Origin: CAIZGX01 sp964385405
GTDB taxonomy: Bacteria; Bacteroidota; Bacteroidia; Flavobacteriales_D; Sanyastnellaceae
Length of the DNA stretch: 51,492 nucleotides
Direction: 5' to 3'
Assembly (NCBI GenBank): GCA_964385405.1
Contig: CAYLOT010000019.1
Location: forward strand, 1-51,492
Shown here: positions 24,134 through 32,195 of the stretch, piece after piece
Numbering within the stretch: the stretch's first letter is position 1
How the letters are laid out: every line of letters starts with the position of its first letter
The notes under the pieces: generated by a model
Told to the model about the DNA's origin: nothing
What the model saw: the letters and a program-made list of their open reading frames with translations, nothing else
Database searches by the model: none
Position numbers and translations under genes: made by a program

Positions 24134-24796
24134 TCAAGACTTCCAAAAGAAAGGAACCAAGAATAATGACATAAGGGTAGTGGTTATAAAAAGCCCTCCC
24201 AAAAGCATAATCCCAAATGAGGCTACTTGCCAAGAAGCCCCGTCAAGAATGTTCAATGTGACCGAAGTTAAGGAGAAAAGAAACGGCATAAGTACGGGAA
24301 AGCCGAGAACAACAGTTAGCGATGCAGAACCATTGGCCTTGAAAGAAAGTGCTGATAAAAAGGTAAGCGCGGTGCCTAATCCAACGCTACCCAAAAAAAC
24401 AGCAAGAATTAGCAGATCAATAGAAGTCCTCGACCAAATGTGAGACCCGAAGAATAAGGTGAACAACAGGATGGAAAGTAGATTCAAAACAAGAATGAGC
24501 AATGAGTAATAAGAGGCTTTGGCAATCCACACTTGTCTCGGTGAAGCAAGTGTGTAGAGTAATTTATCTGTTCCGCTTTGTTCTTGTTGAAATGATTTTT
24601 GCATGGCGTTGAATGCCGCGAAAAGTCCGACAATCCAAAACAAGGCAGCTAAAATTTTGGAATCATCAATTTTTTCAAGGGAGAGGTAACACGTGAAGAC
24701 TGTAGAAAGCACAAACAACAAGATTCCGAAAAGCAATTGCTTTTTGCGCATATCTAGTTGAAACTCTTTTTTGAAAAGGATATAAACGGCTCTCAC
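24134..24796 (-). CDS. ccmB: Heme exporter permease CcmB
   Basis: This 220-residue integral membrane protein with six hydrophobic helices is the permease subunit of the CcmAB transporter that releases holo-CcmE. Typical CcmB features are an N-terminal VYILFKKEFQLDMRKKQ, FAAFNAMQKSFQQEQSGTDKLLYTLAS at about residues 60-86, and GSVGLGTALTFLSALSF. The start is GTG at 24796, the first codon of the conserved N terminus, with no earlier ATG in a plausible place. An exact -7 element lies 4 nt before this GTG. The ATPase gene ccmA is not in the window, so it must be elsewhere. Confidence 0.92.
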   Translation of the reverse strand: MRAVYILFKKEFQLDMRKKQLLFGILLFVLSTVFTCYLSLEKIDDSKILAALFWIVGLFAAFNAMQKSFQQEQSGTDKLLYTLASPRQVWIAKASYYSLLILVLNLLSILLFTLFFGSHIWSRTSIDLLILAVFLGSVGLGTALTFLSALSFKANGSASLTVVLGFPVLMPFLFSLTSVTLNILDGASWQVASFGIMLLGGLFITTTLMSLFLVPFFWKS

Positions 24797-24822
24797 CTCG
24801 CAAAGATAAGATTATCGAGGTG
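24794..24822. promoter_or_regulatory. Promoter and inverted repeat at the head of the ccm operon
   Basis: On the minus strand TATCTTTG (24808-24801), an exact TAnnTTTG, is followed by CGAG and the ccmB GTG (24796). A perfect 7-bp inverted repeat, CACCTCG (24794-24800) and CGAGGTG (24816-24822), encloses the element with a 15-nt centre. One arm overlaps the start codon, so it could be an operator or an mRNA structure affecting initiation. Confidence 0.55.
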
Positions 24823-24830
24823 AAAGCGGT

Positions 24831-25073
24831 TTATAGGGTTCGAAAAGAGCTGCGGGGAACAATGTATTCGCCATTCGGTTTGCGAATCATTTGATAAAAC
24901 TCTTTGCACAAGTAGTTCAGATTTCTGCGGATGGGTCTGTTTTTCAGATGACATTCCCAAACTTCCATGGCTGTGCGCTTCGTGTTTTCCCATGCATACG
25001 TGTTTAATCCCTGAGGTTGAAGAAACGAATCGATGTGCATTTTTACGTCTTGAAGGTGTGTGATGTTGTTCAT
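24831..25073 (-). CDS. Small hypothetical protein
   Basis: This 80-codon frame fills most of the 350-bp gap between ccmB and the YceI gene. The product is basic and aromatic-rich (HIDSFLQPQGLNTYAWENTK, LNYLCKEFYQMIRKPNGEYIVP) with no membrane segment. The composition looks like a real protein, and the frame is preferred over an overlapping 102-codon frame with an odd Cys/His/Arg composition. The function is unknown and no motif was recognised. It stands 34 nt before the ccmB start region, so it may be the first gene of that transcript, but a separate ccm promoter is predicted. Confidence 0.5.
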   Translation of the reverse strand: MNNITHLQDVKMHIDSFLQPQGLNTYAWENTKRTAMEVWECHLKNRPIRRNLNYLCKEFYQMIRKPNGEYIVPRSSFRTL

Positions 25074-25144
25074 GTCTTTGAATTTTCTTCAAAGCACACA
25101 CTTCAGATTGTAATGGATTTACGACACAAATTTTATTTCAACTT

Positions 25145-25678
25145 TTAGGCTGCTTTAATGAACTGCGCATTTATCTGCAACTTTACTTCATCGCTTACAA
25201 CAACTCCTCCGGCTTCTGTTACTGCATTCCAAGTGAGTCCGAAATCGCTGCGAAGAATCTTTCCTTCTATCTCGAAACCAGCCTTTGTTTGTCCGTATGG
25301 ATCAACAACTACCCCAGTGTGTTCAACTTTCAAGGTTACCGATTTAGTCACTCCTTTCAGCGTTAATTCTCCATGAAGCTCGAAACTGTGACCTCCAATG
25401 TTCTTTAATTGGGTAGACTGAAAAGACAATTTAGGGAATTCAGACGCATGAAAGAACTCTTCGCTTTTCAAATGTCCGTCGCGTTGCTCGTTACGCGTGC
25501 TTATCGAATCAATATTCGCGCTAAACGCAACCTTTGCATTTTCGAATGAATCACCTTCGCTTTCAACGGTGCCTTCGAACGCGTCGAAAGTGCCGGTAAC
25601 ATTGGTGATCATCATGTGTTTTACTTTAAATGTAACCTCGCTATGCGAAAGGTCCATGTTCCATTGTGTAGTGCTCAT
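25145..25678 (-). CDS. YceI-like lipocalin-fold protein
   Basis: This 177-residue protein matches the YceI family. It starts TQWNMDLSHSEVTFKVKHMMITNVTGTFDAFEG, contains HLKSEEFFHASEFPKLSFQST and LTLKGVTKSVTLKV, and ends in DEVKLQINAQFIKA. YceI proteins form an extended lipocalin barrel that binds long isoprenoid or fatty chains; the ligand here is unknown. The upstream frame extension is rejected in favour of the ATG at 25678, which gives the typical start. No signal peptide is present, so this copy is cytoplasmic, unlike E. coli YceI. It lies downstream of a Crp-like regulator gene on the same strand. Confidence 0.92.
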   Translation of the reverse strand: MSTTQWNMDLSHSEVTFKVKHMMITNVTGTFDAFEGTVESEGDSFENAKVAFSANIDSISTRNEQRDGHLKSEEFFHASEFPKLSFQSTQLKNIGGHSFELHGELTLKGVTKSVTLKVEHTGVVVDPYGQTKAGFEIEGKILRSDFGLTWNAVTEAGGVVVSDEVKLQINAQFIKAA

Positions 25679-25759
25679 TTTTAATAGTTGTTTGATTGTT
25701 TTACAATGCAAATTTTTGTGAATGCACCACACTAAAAAAATAACCTAGATTAAGAAAAT

Positions 25760-26350
25760 CTATTTTCTGCGCAGGATCTGCGCTTTCATTTTAGAGAGAA
25801 ATTCCGGGGTAACACCAATGTATGAAGCAATGTATTTCTGGGCAATTTGATCGACGAGTGTTGGATATCTTCTGCAAAATTTCTCATAACGCTCCTGAGC
25901 GGTTAACCCTAAATTATCGATGACCAGCTGCTGGTGAGCCACAAGGGCATTTTCAGAAATAATTCTAAAGTACCTTTCAAAAGGCGGAACAAGATCAAAG
26001 AGCTTCACTTGGTCTTCCCTTGCGAGTAAACACACCTCACCGCTTTCAATGCAATCAATGATGGTCCGATTGGGCTTTTGTGAAATGAATGAATAATTAT
26101 CGGTAATCCACCAATTTGCAGGTGCAAATTGTAAGATGAATTCATGTCCATTCTCATCGAATTGGTAACTTCTAAAACACCCCGAAATAACGAAAGCCGC
26201 ATCTTTGGCTATCGCGTTTTCATTTAAAAGAATTTCTTTTTTCTTTATATTTTTTGGTCGAAGGAAAGAAACGAATTGTTCTGCTTGCTCTTCAGAAAGT
26301 GTAACATGTTTTAAAACTTGGATGACAGCTGGATGATTTAATGCCGACAT
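25760..26350 (-). CDS. Crp/Fnr-family transcriptional regulator
   Basis: This 196-residue protein has an N-terminal cyclic-nucleotide-binding-type beta-roll (residues about 20-120: KKEILLNENAIAKDAAFVISGCFRSYQFDENGHEFILQFAPANWW). A connecting helix follows, and a short C-terminal region (LTAQERYEKFCRRYP, IASYIGVTPEFLSKMKAQILRRK) in which the last part is a helix-turn-helix. This small form is common in Bacteroidota. The effector is unknown and the classical cAMP-contact residues are not evident. It follows the WYL regulator by 6 nt and precedes YceI by 82 nt, suggesting a regulator-regulator-YceI arrangement. Confidence 0.88.
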   Translation of the reverse strand: MSALNHPAVIQVLKHVTLSEEQAEQFVSFLRPKNIKKKEILLNENAIAKDAAFVISGCFRSYQFDENGHEFILQFAPANWWITDNYSFISQKPNRTIIDCIESGEVCLLAREDQVKLFDLVPPFERYFRIISENALVAHQQLVIDNLGLTAQERYEKFCRRYPTLVDQIAQKYIASYIGVTPEFLSKMKAQILRRK

Positions 26351-26356
26351 TTAATT

Positions 26357-27379
26357 CTACTTTGAATAGTTATTAAGAGCAAGCGTAAGTCGTCTTCCAA
26401 TTTCTTTTCGAAGCGAAGCAGGTTTCAGCACTTCAACTTCGTTGCCGTAACTTAAAATGAAATTGTAAAGCTCTTGACACGGATGTAATTCAAATTGAAA
26501 TATTGCACCGTCTTTAAATTCTTTCGTTTTTTTCTGTGAAGAATGAAGGGGTTGCGTTTCAATGAGCTTGGCTGCCACCGACGAAAACTGAAGTTCAATT
26601 TTTTCAGGTTTGCCCGTGCTTTCTGAAATTCCCATGCTGTATTGAAAAAATGTTTCAGGCGAAAATCCTTTAGGAACTACAAACTTCGTTTTCGTTGCTT
26701 CAATGGAAACAATTCTTTCCAGTCCGAAGGTTAACGTCTTATCGCGTTCTGGAACAAACGCCACCAGGTACCAGCGGTTCAGATATTCCTTCAGCAATAA
26801 CGGGTGAATGGTGTACTGCTTGACTTCATTTTCTTTGAAGCTCTGATAAAACAGCGTGCAAGCAATTTTTGATTTCGCAGCATCGAGCAAAGGCCCAAGG
26901 AATTCGTTTCCTTGACTCACCGTGCTTGTTTCAAACTGAATAAGAGCTTTGTGTTTTTCTTCTTCAATGGAAGAATTTAAATTAACGCGTTGAATAATCT
27001 TATCAACGGCGCTCTCGTATTGAGAAAGAAGAGGAACGTGTCTAAACTGATTCAAGATGGCAGCAGCGAAGCGAATGGCTTCAACATCTTCATCTACTAA
27101 ATTCAATTCATTAATCGAGTAATCTGCTTCGGTATAGTAATACCCTTTGTGTGTTCTGTGGTATTCGATTGGAGCGTAATAGCCCAACTCACTTTCGTTT
27201 TTCATGGCCCATATGTCTTTGTCTATGGTGCTCAATGAAATTTGATCGGCTCCTGAGCCGTATAATGCATCTGCACAGGCCTCACGCAAATCTTCTCTAC
27301 TGGGAAAAGGTTTCCCCTTGTTCGTTAAGCAACGATCAATGATTCGGTAGCGAAGAAGTGCGTATTTATTGGCCGGCAT
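26357..27379 (-). CDS. WYL-domain transcriptional regulator
   Basis: This 340-residue protein has an N-terminal winged helix-turn-helix-like region (YRIIDRCLTNKGKPFPSREDLREACADALYG, STIDKDIWAMK, residues about 8-60). The middle domain is helical, and the WYL domain around HPLLLKEYLNRWYLVAFVPERDKTLTFGLERI is at about residues 205-236, followed by a WCX-like C terminus. WYL domains sense ligands, often nucleic-acid-derived, and members control DNA damage and phage defence genes, among others. The target here is unknown. It is sandwiched between DUF3127 (7 nt upstream) and the Crp-like gene (6 nt downstream), so the three are probably one operon. Confidence 0.88.
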   Translation of the reverse strand: MPANKYALLRYRIIDRCLTNKGKPFPSREDLREACADALYGSGADQISLSTIDKDIWAMKNESELGYYAPIEYHRTHKGYYYTEADYSINELNLVDEDVEAIRFAAAILNQFRHVPLLSQYESAVDKIIQRVNLNSSIEEEKHKALIQFETSTVSQGNEFLGPLLDAAKSKIACTLFYQSFKENEVKQYTIHPLLLKEYLNRWYLVAFVPERDKTLTFGLERIVSIEATKTKFVVPKGFSPETFFQYSMGISESTGKPEKIELQFSSVAAKLIETQPLHSSQKKTKEFKDGAIFQFELHPCQELYNFILSYGNEVEVLKPASLRKEIGRRLTLALNNYSK

Positions 27380-27386
27380 GTTTTAG

Positions 27387-27773
27387 TTAGAATGGCAAGT
27401 CATCGCCTTCTGCGTCGTTGTCTGCTGGATTGCTATTCATAACAGGAGCTGAAGCAGGAGCAGCCGAAGTGTTCATGGTTGAAGGGTTGCTAGCCGAAGT
27501 ATTTCCAGCAGCAGCAATATCCATAGCCCACATATCAAGTGAAACGAAGTGTCTTCCGTTGTACTCTCTTCCACGAAGATTGAATTTCACTTTCACCACA
27601 TCGTTTTCTTTGAAGTTCTTCAACGTATCGATTTTTTCTTTTGCTGCTTGAACAAGAATTTCTTGCGGATAGCGCTCGTCAGTGCGAACCACAAATTCTT
27701 GAATGCTGAATCCGCTTGGGAAGGTTTTTGTTTCGTAGAACTTAACTAAAGTTCCGGTTAATTCTAATGACAT
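27387..27773 (-). CDS. DUF3127 protein with SSB-like acidic tail
   Basis: This 128-residue protein matches DUF3127, a Bacteroidota family predicted to have an OB fold (LELTGTLVKFYETKTFPSGFSIQEFVVRTDERYPQEILVQA, ENDVVKVKFNLRGREYNGRHFVSLDMWAMDI). After a Ala/Ser/Asn/Thr-rich linker (about residues 90-115) it ends in DDLPF. The C-terminal tip of bacterial single-stranded DNA-binding protein is the similar DDDIPF, which recruits repair enzymes. A single-stranded nucleic-acid binding role is therefore likely, though it is not the main SSB, which has a longer OB domain. It heads a probable operon with the WYL and Crp-like regulators. Confidence 0.85.
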   Translation of the reverse strand: MSLELTGTLVKFYETKTFPSGFSIQEFVVRTDERYPQEILVQAAKEKIDTLKNFKENDVVKVKFNLRGREYNGRHFVSLDMWAMDIAAAGNTSASNPSTMNTSAAPASAPVMNSNPADNDAEGDDLPF

Positions 27774-27853
27774 AATGCAATTGTTTAGGAACCACGAATA
27801 TCGGAAGTCTAATTAGGATTCGAAAGCAATTGTTATGAACAATTCGCGGAAGC

Positions 27854-27934
27854 GATGACCGCATTGCGGGTGACACAACACGTTGCGATGACAATCTACG
27901 ATTGATGACCGCTTTGCGAATGACACCTTTGGTG
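27854..27934. repeat. Mini-hairpin array with (G)ATGA spacers
   Basis: Five stem-loops are separated by a constant short spacer. GATGA (27854-27858) is followed by CCGC-att-GCGG (27859-27869). GTGA then precedes CAAC-ac-GTTG (27876-27885). GATGA (27887-27891) precedes CAATC-tac-GATTG (27892-27904), GATGA (27904-27908) precedes CGC-ttt-GCG (27910-27918), and AATGA (27919-27923) precedes CACC-ttt-GGTG (27924-27934). Stems differ in sequence yet each is perfectly paired. The array lies between the transporter gene and the DUF3127 gene, both on the minus strand. No gene or promoter is evident in the rest of 27774-27941. Confidence 0.7.
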
Positions 27935-27941
27935 AATAGAT

Positions 27942-29204
27942 CTAGGCGGATTGCGCCTGCTTTTGATCGCGGAAGAGGGCAAAGAATAGAACAGCAACAA
28001 TCAACGAATAGGCGGCAAAGAATGCCCAAGTGCCCGGCCAATTCGTTGTTTTGTCGGCATTGGTGTAGTAGTGATCAATGACCCAGCTGCTTGCAATGGT
28101 TCCGAAATACGCTCCGAAACCATTGGTCATCATAATGAATAATCCTTGTGCACTCGAACGAATGCGCGTGTCTGCCGTTGTTTCAATATACATGGAACCC
28201 GATATAAGGAAGAAATCGAATGCCATTCCGTAAACGATACAGCTTAAGACAATGAATAGGCTGCCCATTGGAGCAAGCCCTAGCGCGAAGAAACCGTAGC
28301 GTAAGATCCAAGCAACAAGTGAAAATAACATCACTTGTTTCATACCAAATCGCTTTAGGAAAAACGGAATGGTTAAGATGAAAATGGTTTCAGAAACTTG
28401 AGAGATAGAATAAATGATTGTGGAGTATTTCTCAACAATAGATCCTTTCGCAAAACTGCTCAAATAGGCATCGCCGTACATGTTGGAAAGTTGAAGAGCA
28501 GCGCCAAGCAACATCGAAAACACAAAGAACAAAGCCATTTGATAGTTGCCAAATAACTTAAAGGCATCGAGCCCCAACATTTGAATGAAGGATTTCTTCT
28601 CGTCTGTTTTTTCCTCAGGAGAACACGCGGGTAAACTGAAGGCATACAGCCCAAGAAAAATAGCCATTACCCCCGCAATTTGAAACTGCATCGCATTGTC
28701 CTTACTTCCAGATAAATTGGTTGTCCACATGGCAATAATGAATCCGATGGTTCCCCAAACTCGAATAGGAGGGAAGTCTTTTACAACATCGAAGTTGAAC
28801 ATTTTAAGTATTCGATAGGAAACAGCATTCGAAAGCGATATGGTAGGCATGTAGCAGATCATAGCAGCGAAAATGACCCAATACAACAAATCATATTCTG
28901 CCATTCCAGCGAGTGAAGGAAAAAGTTGCTGAAGCGAACTTAACTGAGGAACCAATAGAAGAAATCCACCGTATAAAATGTGTAAAATACCGTAAAGACG
29001 TTCGGCGCGCATCCATTTATCTGCAATGATTCCTATAAGCGAAGGCATGAGTATTGAAGACAAGGCCAACGTGGAGAAAATGGCACCAAACTGACCAAAA
29101 TTCCAATGCTTTCCGTCGATGCAATAAGTTCCGATAGTAGTTAACCAAGCACCCCAAACAAAGAATTGCAAAAAGCTCAGGACAGTCAGACGTTGCTTAA
29201 TCAT
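27942..29204 (-). CDS. Nucleoside permease-like MFS transporter
   Basis: This 420-residue protein has about twelve hydrophobic helices. Its N terminus (RLTVLSFLQFFVWGAWLTTIGTYC) and the LIGIIADKWMRAERLYGILHILYGG loop resemble the NupG/XapB nucleoside:proton symporter family rather than sugar or drug MFS proteins. The RIRSSAQGLFIMMTNGFGAYFGT segment is also typical. Nucleoside uptake is the most likely function, but substrate range cannot be read from sequence. It follows the flavin reductase by 11 nt and is the last gene of the etf-purE-containing run, so it is probably co-transcribed with purine-related purE. Confidence 0.85.
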   Translation of the reverse strand: MIKQRLTVLSFLQFFVWGAWLTTIGTYCIDGKHWNFGQFGAIFSTLALSSILMPSLIGIIADKWMRAERLYGILHILYGGFLLLVPQLSSLQQLFPSLAGMAEYDLLYWVIFAAMICYMPTISLSNAVSYRILKMFNFDVVKDFPPIRVWGTIGFIIAMWTTNLSGSKDNAMQFQIAGVMAIFLGLYAFSLPACSPEEKTDEKKSFIQMLGLDAFKLFGNYQMALFFVFSMLLGAALQLSNMYGDAYLSSFAKGSIVEKYSTIIYSISQVSETIFILTIPFFLKRFGMKQVMLFSLVAWILRYGFFALGLAPMGSLFIVLSCIVYGMAFDFFLISGSMYIETTADTRIRSSAQGLFIMMTNGFGAYFGTIASSWVIDHYYTNADKTTNWPGTWAFFAAYSLIVAVLFFALFRDQKQAQSA

Positions 29205-29215
29205 GCAAAATGAGT

Positions 29216-30106
29216 TTAGTTGTTAAATGCGAGAAGCGTACACGCCGCCTCAGTAATGTTTTTTGTTTTTAATAACTCCGCTGCACGAGCATGAAGTGCT
29301 TTTTCTAACGCTTCCGCATTTCCTTCATGTTCTAAAAATAAGTCAGAAAGCTCCAATAATTTATATTCATTCACATCTGTTTCATTGGGCAGGGCTTGTA
29401 AATTTCCCAACATACCTAAGTCGTTGCCCGTTAGAATCTTCGAGTGACGAATGTCTTCAGGCAAAGCATCGATTCCAATTCCTATTTTTTCATTGGGTTT
29501 TGGAACTTCAAACAATCCGTCAATGGCTCTCACATAATAGTCTCCTCCAGCACGCGCAACCAAGTCGGCTTTGTGTATGTCAATTCTTCCGTTTTCATCG
29601 AGTATTTCATCATTGATATGAACACGAACAATTTCACAAACAACTAAATTACCTGCGCCTCCCTCGTTTCCGAGCTCAATGACTTCCTTTACCTTACATT
29701 CCAATTGAATGGGCGATTCAGCCACGCGCGGAACGCGAACGACTTCAGAAGCTAATTCAGTCACTCCAGACTTTACAAATTCATTTACCCCGGCAGCATA
29801 TTCTACGCTGCTTAGCGAGCATTGTTGAACCAAGCTGTAGTTTACAACGTTGATTACACATTCCGAAACGCGCTTTACGTTTTCGTAAGTATGCTTGGTT
29901 GTATTGTCGCGACCTCTGCGTGCAGGAGAGAAAATGGCAATTGGCGGATTGGCCGAAAAGACATTGAAGAAGCTAAACGGAGAAAGGTTAGGGGTTCCGT
30001 TTTCGTCTATGGTGCTTACCCATGCGATGGGTCTTGGAGCAACACTGCCTAAGAGCAATTGGTGCAATTTTCCAACGGGAATTTCACCAGGAATAAAAGT
30101 AGCCAT
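29216..30106 (-). CDS. Flavin reductase family protein (flavoredoxin-like)
   Basis: This 296-residue protein has the FMN-binding split-barrel pattern of flavin reductases. It shows GSVAPRPIAWVSTIDENGTPNLSPFSFFNVFSANPP at about residues 20-55, DNTTKHTYENVKRVSECVINVV, and FVKSGVT, then the VCEIVRVHI strand. It resembles FMN-binding flavoredoxin-like proteins that reduce free flavin or shuttle electrons. It has a C-terminal helical extension of about 90 residues with unknown role (LELSDLFLEHEGNAEALEKALHARAAELL). The ATG is 1 nt after the purE stop, and a transporter follows. The physiological partner is unknown; the nearby Etf genes do not prove a link. Confidence 0.88.
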   Translation of the reverse strand: MATFIPGEIPVGKLHQLLLGSVAPRPIAWVSTIDENGTPNLSPFSFFNVFSANPPIAIFSPARRGRDNTTKHTYENVKRVSECVINVVNYSLVQQCSLSSVEYAAGVNEFVKSGVTELASEVVRVPRVAESPIQLECKVKEVIELGNEGGAGNLVVCEIVRVHINDEILDENGRIDIHKADLVARAGGDYYVRAIDGLFEVPKPNEKIGIGIDALPEDIRHSKILTGNDLGMLGNLQALPNETDVNEYKLLELSDLFLEHEGNAEALEKALHARAAELLKTKNITEAACTLLAFNN

Positions 30107-30107
30107 A

Positions 30108-30599
30108 TTATTTTTTTGAAAGGGCTTCCACTTCGGAAACTGAGTCCATTACTTTTTTCTTCAATTCATCTTTGAATTGCGCGATGCGCTGCATCAATTG
30201 CGCGTCGGAAACGGCAACAATCTGAGCCGCTAAGATTCCGGCATTACGCGCACCATCGAGAGCAACGGTTGCAACAGGAACTCCGGCGGGCATTTGTAGA
30301 ATGCTTAGAACACTGTCCCACCCGTCTATACTATTCGAAGATTTAATTGGAACACCAATAACAGGAAGGGGAGTCAAAGACGCGGTCATTCCTGGTAAAT
30401 GCGCCGCCCCACCGGCTCCGGCAATGATTACCTGAACACCTCTACTGGCGGCGCCCTTAGCGTACTCGAACATACGATCCGGTGTGCGATGCGCGCTTAC
30501 AACACTGATTTCAAAAGGGACATTAAGTAACGAAAGAACGTCAGCTGCTTCTTGCATTACACGCAGGTCGCTCTTACTTCCCATTATTATTCCAACCAT
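30108..30599 (-). CDS. purE: 5-(carboxyamino)imidazole ribonucleotide mutase
   Basis: This 163-residue enzyme moves the carboxyl group of N5-CAIR to give CAIR in purine synthesis. The class I PurE core is complete: GIIMGSKSDLRVMQEAADVL, SAHRTPDRMFEYAKGAASRGVQVIIAGAGGAAHLPGM, LPVIGVPIKSS and AGVPVATVALDGARNAGILAAQI. The His/Ser active-site residues in MGSKSD and SAHRTP are present. The reading frame extends upstream to a TTG (30626), but the ATG at 30599 yields the usual length and start and is preferred. The stop and the following ATG are 1 nt apart. PurK is not nearby. Confidence 0.95.
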   Translation of the reverse strand: MVGIIMGSKSDLRVMQEAADVLSLLNVPFEISVVSAHRTPDRMFEYAKGAASRGVQVIIAGAGGAAHLPGMTASLTPLPVIGVPIKSSNSIDGWDSVLSILQMPAGVPVATVALDGARNAGILAAQIVAVSDAQLMQRIAQFKDELKKKVMDSVSEVEALSKK

Positions 30600-30644
30600 A
30601 GTCTTTATTGTTTTGGTATCACTCAAATCCTATGGATTGGAGTG

Positions 30645-31235
30645 CTATTTTCTGTTTCGTTTTTCCAACTCGTCGCGAAGCTTCGAAGCTAACTCGTAAT
30701 CTTCATTCATTAAGGCTTCGTCTAATTTCGTCTGAATTTCTTCCGAAGTCAATTCTTCTTCCAAATCTTCTTCCGAAATATCCAAATCGAAATCCAAATC
30801 CAACTCTTCTCCCTCTGTCAGTGCACGCATGTCTCTTCCCACTTCATCCATCACTTCTTTCGCACAGAAGATAGGCGAGCCAAAGCGAATGGCAATAGCC
30901 ACTGCATCGCTTGTTCGCGAATCAACTTCTACGGTCTTGCCATTTCCAGTCACCACAATACGAGCATAAAAAATTCCATCAATCATTTGATAGATGAAAA
31001 CTTCTTCCACATGAATTTCAAAATTTTCGGCAAGCGATACAAAGAGATCGTGAGTAAGCGGACGAGTGATGGGCATTTTTTCCATCACGATAACAATGCT
31101 GTGTGCTTCTGCTGGGCCAATGACAATAGCCAAACTTCTGGCGCCAGCAATTTCAGTGAGCGCCATAACATAGGCCCCATTCGAGCTACTACTCGGGGTT
31201 ATGTCAACGAGGTCGAGCTGAATCTTATCGGCCAT
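30645..31235 (-). CDS. Bifunctional nuclease (DUF151) domain protein with UVR motif
   Basis: This 196-residue protein has a DUF151/bifunctional nuclease domain at residues 1-130 (AYVMALTEIAGARSLAIVIGPAEAHSI, PLTHDLFVSLAENFEIHVEEVFIYQMIDGIFYARIVV, SRTSDAVAIAIRFGSPIF). A highly acidic linker (about 140-158) and a C-terminal UVR-type helical hairpin (IQTKLDEALMNEDYELASKLRDELEKRN) follow. Relatives have reported DNase and RNase activity, though the physiological role is unclear. The ATG overlaps the etfA stop by one base (TAATG), so it is coupled to the electron-transfer flavoprotein genes. Confidence 0.92.
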   Translation of the reverse strand: MADKIQLDLVDITPSSSSNGAYVMALTEIAGARSLAIVIGPAEAHSIVIVMEKMPITRPLTHDLFVSLAENFEIHVEEVFIYQMIDGIFYARIVVTGNGKTVEVDSRTSDAVAIAIRFGSPIFCAKEVMDEVGRDMRALTEGEELDLDFDLDISEEDLEEELTSEEIQTKLDEALMNEDYELASKLRDELEKRNRK

Positions 31236-32182
31236 TATTTCGTTGCGTTGAAGGCTTTCGCCGCAGCAATTAATTGAGGAACCACTTCGAATGCATCGCC
31301 AACAATTCCGTAGTCAGCTGCTTTGAAGAACGGCGCTTCAGGATCTTTGTTAATGACAACAATAACCTTCGAACCGTTCACACCAGCCAAGTGCTGAATT
31401 GCTCCGCTAATTCCAACTGCAATGTATAAGTTCGGACGAATTGCAATTCCTGTTTGTCCCACGTGCTCGTGGTGAGGGCGCCATCCGATATCGGAAACTG
31501 GACGTGAACACGCTGTAGCAGCATTCAATTCCTTCGCTAATTCTTCAATCATTCCCCAATTCTCAGGACCTTTCATTCCTCTTCCAGCCGATACTACTTT
31601 GTCTGCTTCAGGCAAAGGAATAGACTCACTTTCTTCAATGCGAACCTCTTTCACACGAACGCGAGCCGCTCCAACCTCAGCGTTGAAGGCATTTACAGCG
31701 CAAGCAGATCCTGAATTATTTACTCCGTATGAATTCGGAAGTACAGTAACAATGCTTAGTTCTGAGTTTACCGTTACATGCGCAATGGCTTTACCAGAGA
31801 ATACATTTTTCTTCACGGTATTTCCGGTTGGAAGAGCTGTAGCTCCCGAAACCAATCCTGCGTTCAATCGAACCGATAGGCGAGGGGCAACTGATTTTCC
31901 AACTAAATCATGAGACAAAACAATTGCGTTTGCGCCAGACTCTTTCTGAGCAGCCAACATTAATTTGGTTACTTGATCTCCGTCTGCCGCATTCAAGGCA
32001 TCCATTTTCCATACTTCAGAGGCACCAGCTGTACCTAAAACTGAAGCTTCAATATTTCCGTAAGTAACGGCAATGCATGTTCCACCAGCGCTAGCCGACC
32101 ATGCCGAAGCGTATGAAACTGCTTCCAAAGAAGATTTCGTGAATTTACCGTTGTGGTGTTCTGCGAATACAATAGTTTTCAT
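31235..32182 (-). CDS. etfA: Electron transfer flavoprotein, alpha subunit
   Basis: This 315-residue subunit binds FAD and passes electrons from acyl-CoA dehydrogenases to the quinone pool. The N-terminal domain begins KTIVFAEHHNGKF. The C-terminal FAD-binding domain carries SAGRGMKGPENWGMIEELAKELNAATACSRPVSDIGWRPHHEHVGQTG and later LYIAVGISGAIQHLAGVNGSKVIVVINKDPEAPFFKAADYGIVGD, all typical. The frame can be read from an upstream TTG, but the ATG at 32182 is preferred. It starts 13 nt after the etfB stop and overlaps the DUF151 gene by one base. The acyl-CoA dehydrogenase partner is not in this window. Confidence 0.96.
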   Translation of the reverse strand: MKTIVFAEHHNGKFTKSSLEAVSYASAWSASAGGTCIAVTYGNIEASVLGTAGASEVWKMDALNAADGDQVTKLMLAAQKESGANAIVLSHDLVGKSVAPRLSVRLNAGLVSGATALPTGNTVKKNVFSGKAIAHVTVNSELSIVTVLPNSYGVNNSGSACAVNAFNAEVGAARVRVKEVRIEESESIPLPEADKVVSAGRGMKGPENWGMIEELAKELNAATACSRPVSDIGWRPHHEHVGQTGIAIRPNLYIAVGISGAIQHLAGVNGSKVIVVINKDPEAPFFKAADYGIVGDAFEVVPQLIAAAKAFNATK

Positions 32183-32195
32183 GTTCAATTCGGTA

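Noticed and set aside
24793..25101. Alternative 102-codon minus-strand frame between ccmB and YceI gene
   Set aside because: Composition is His/Arg/Ser-rich like an antisense shadow, and the 80-codon frame in the same place looks more protein-like.
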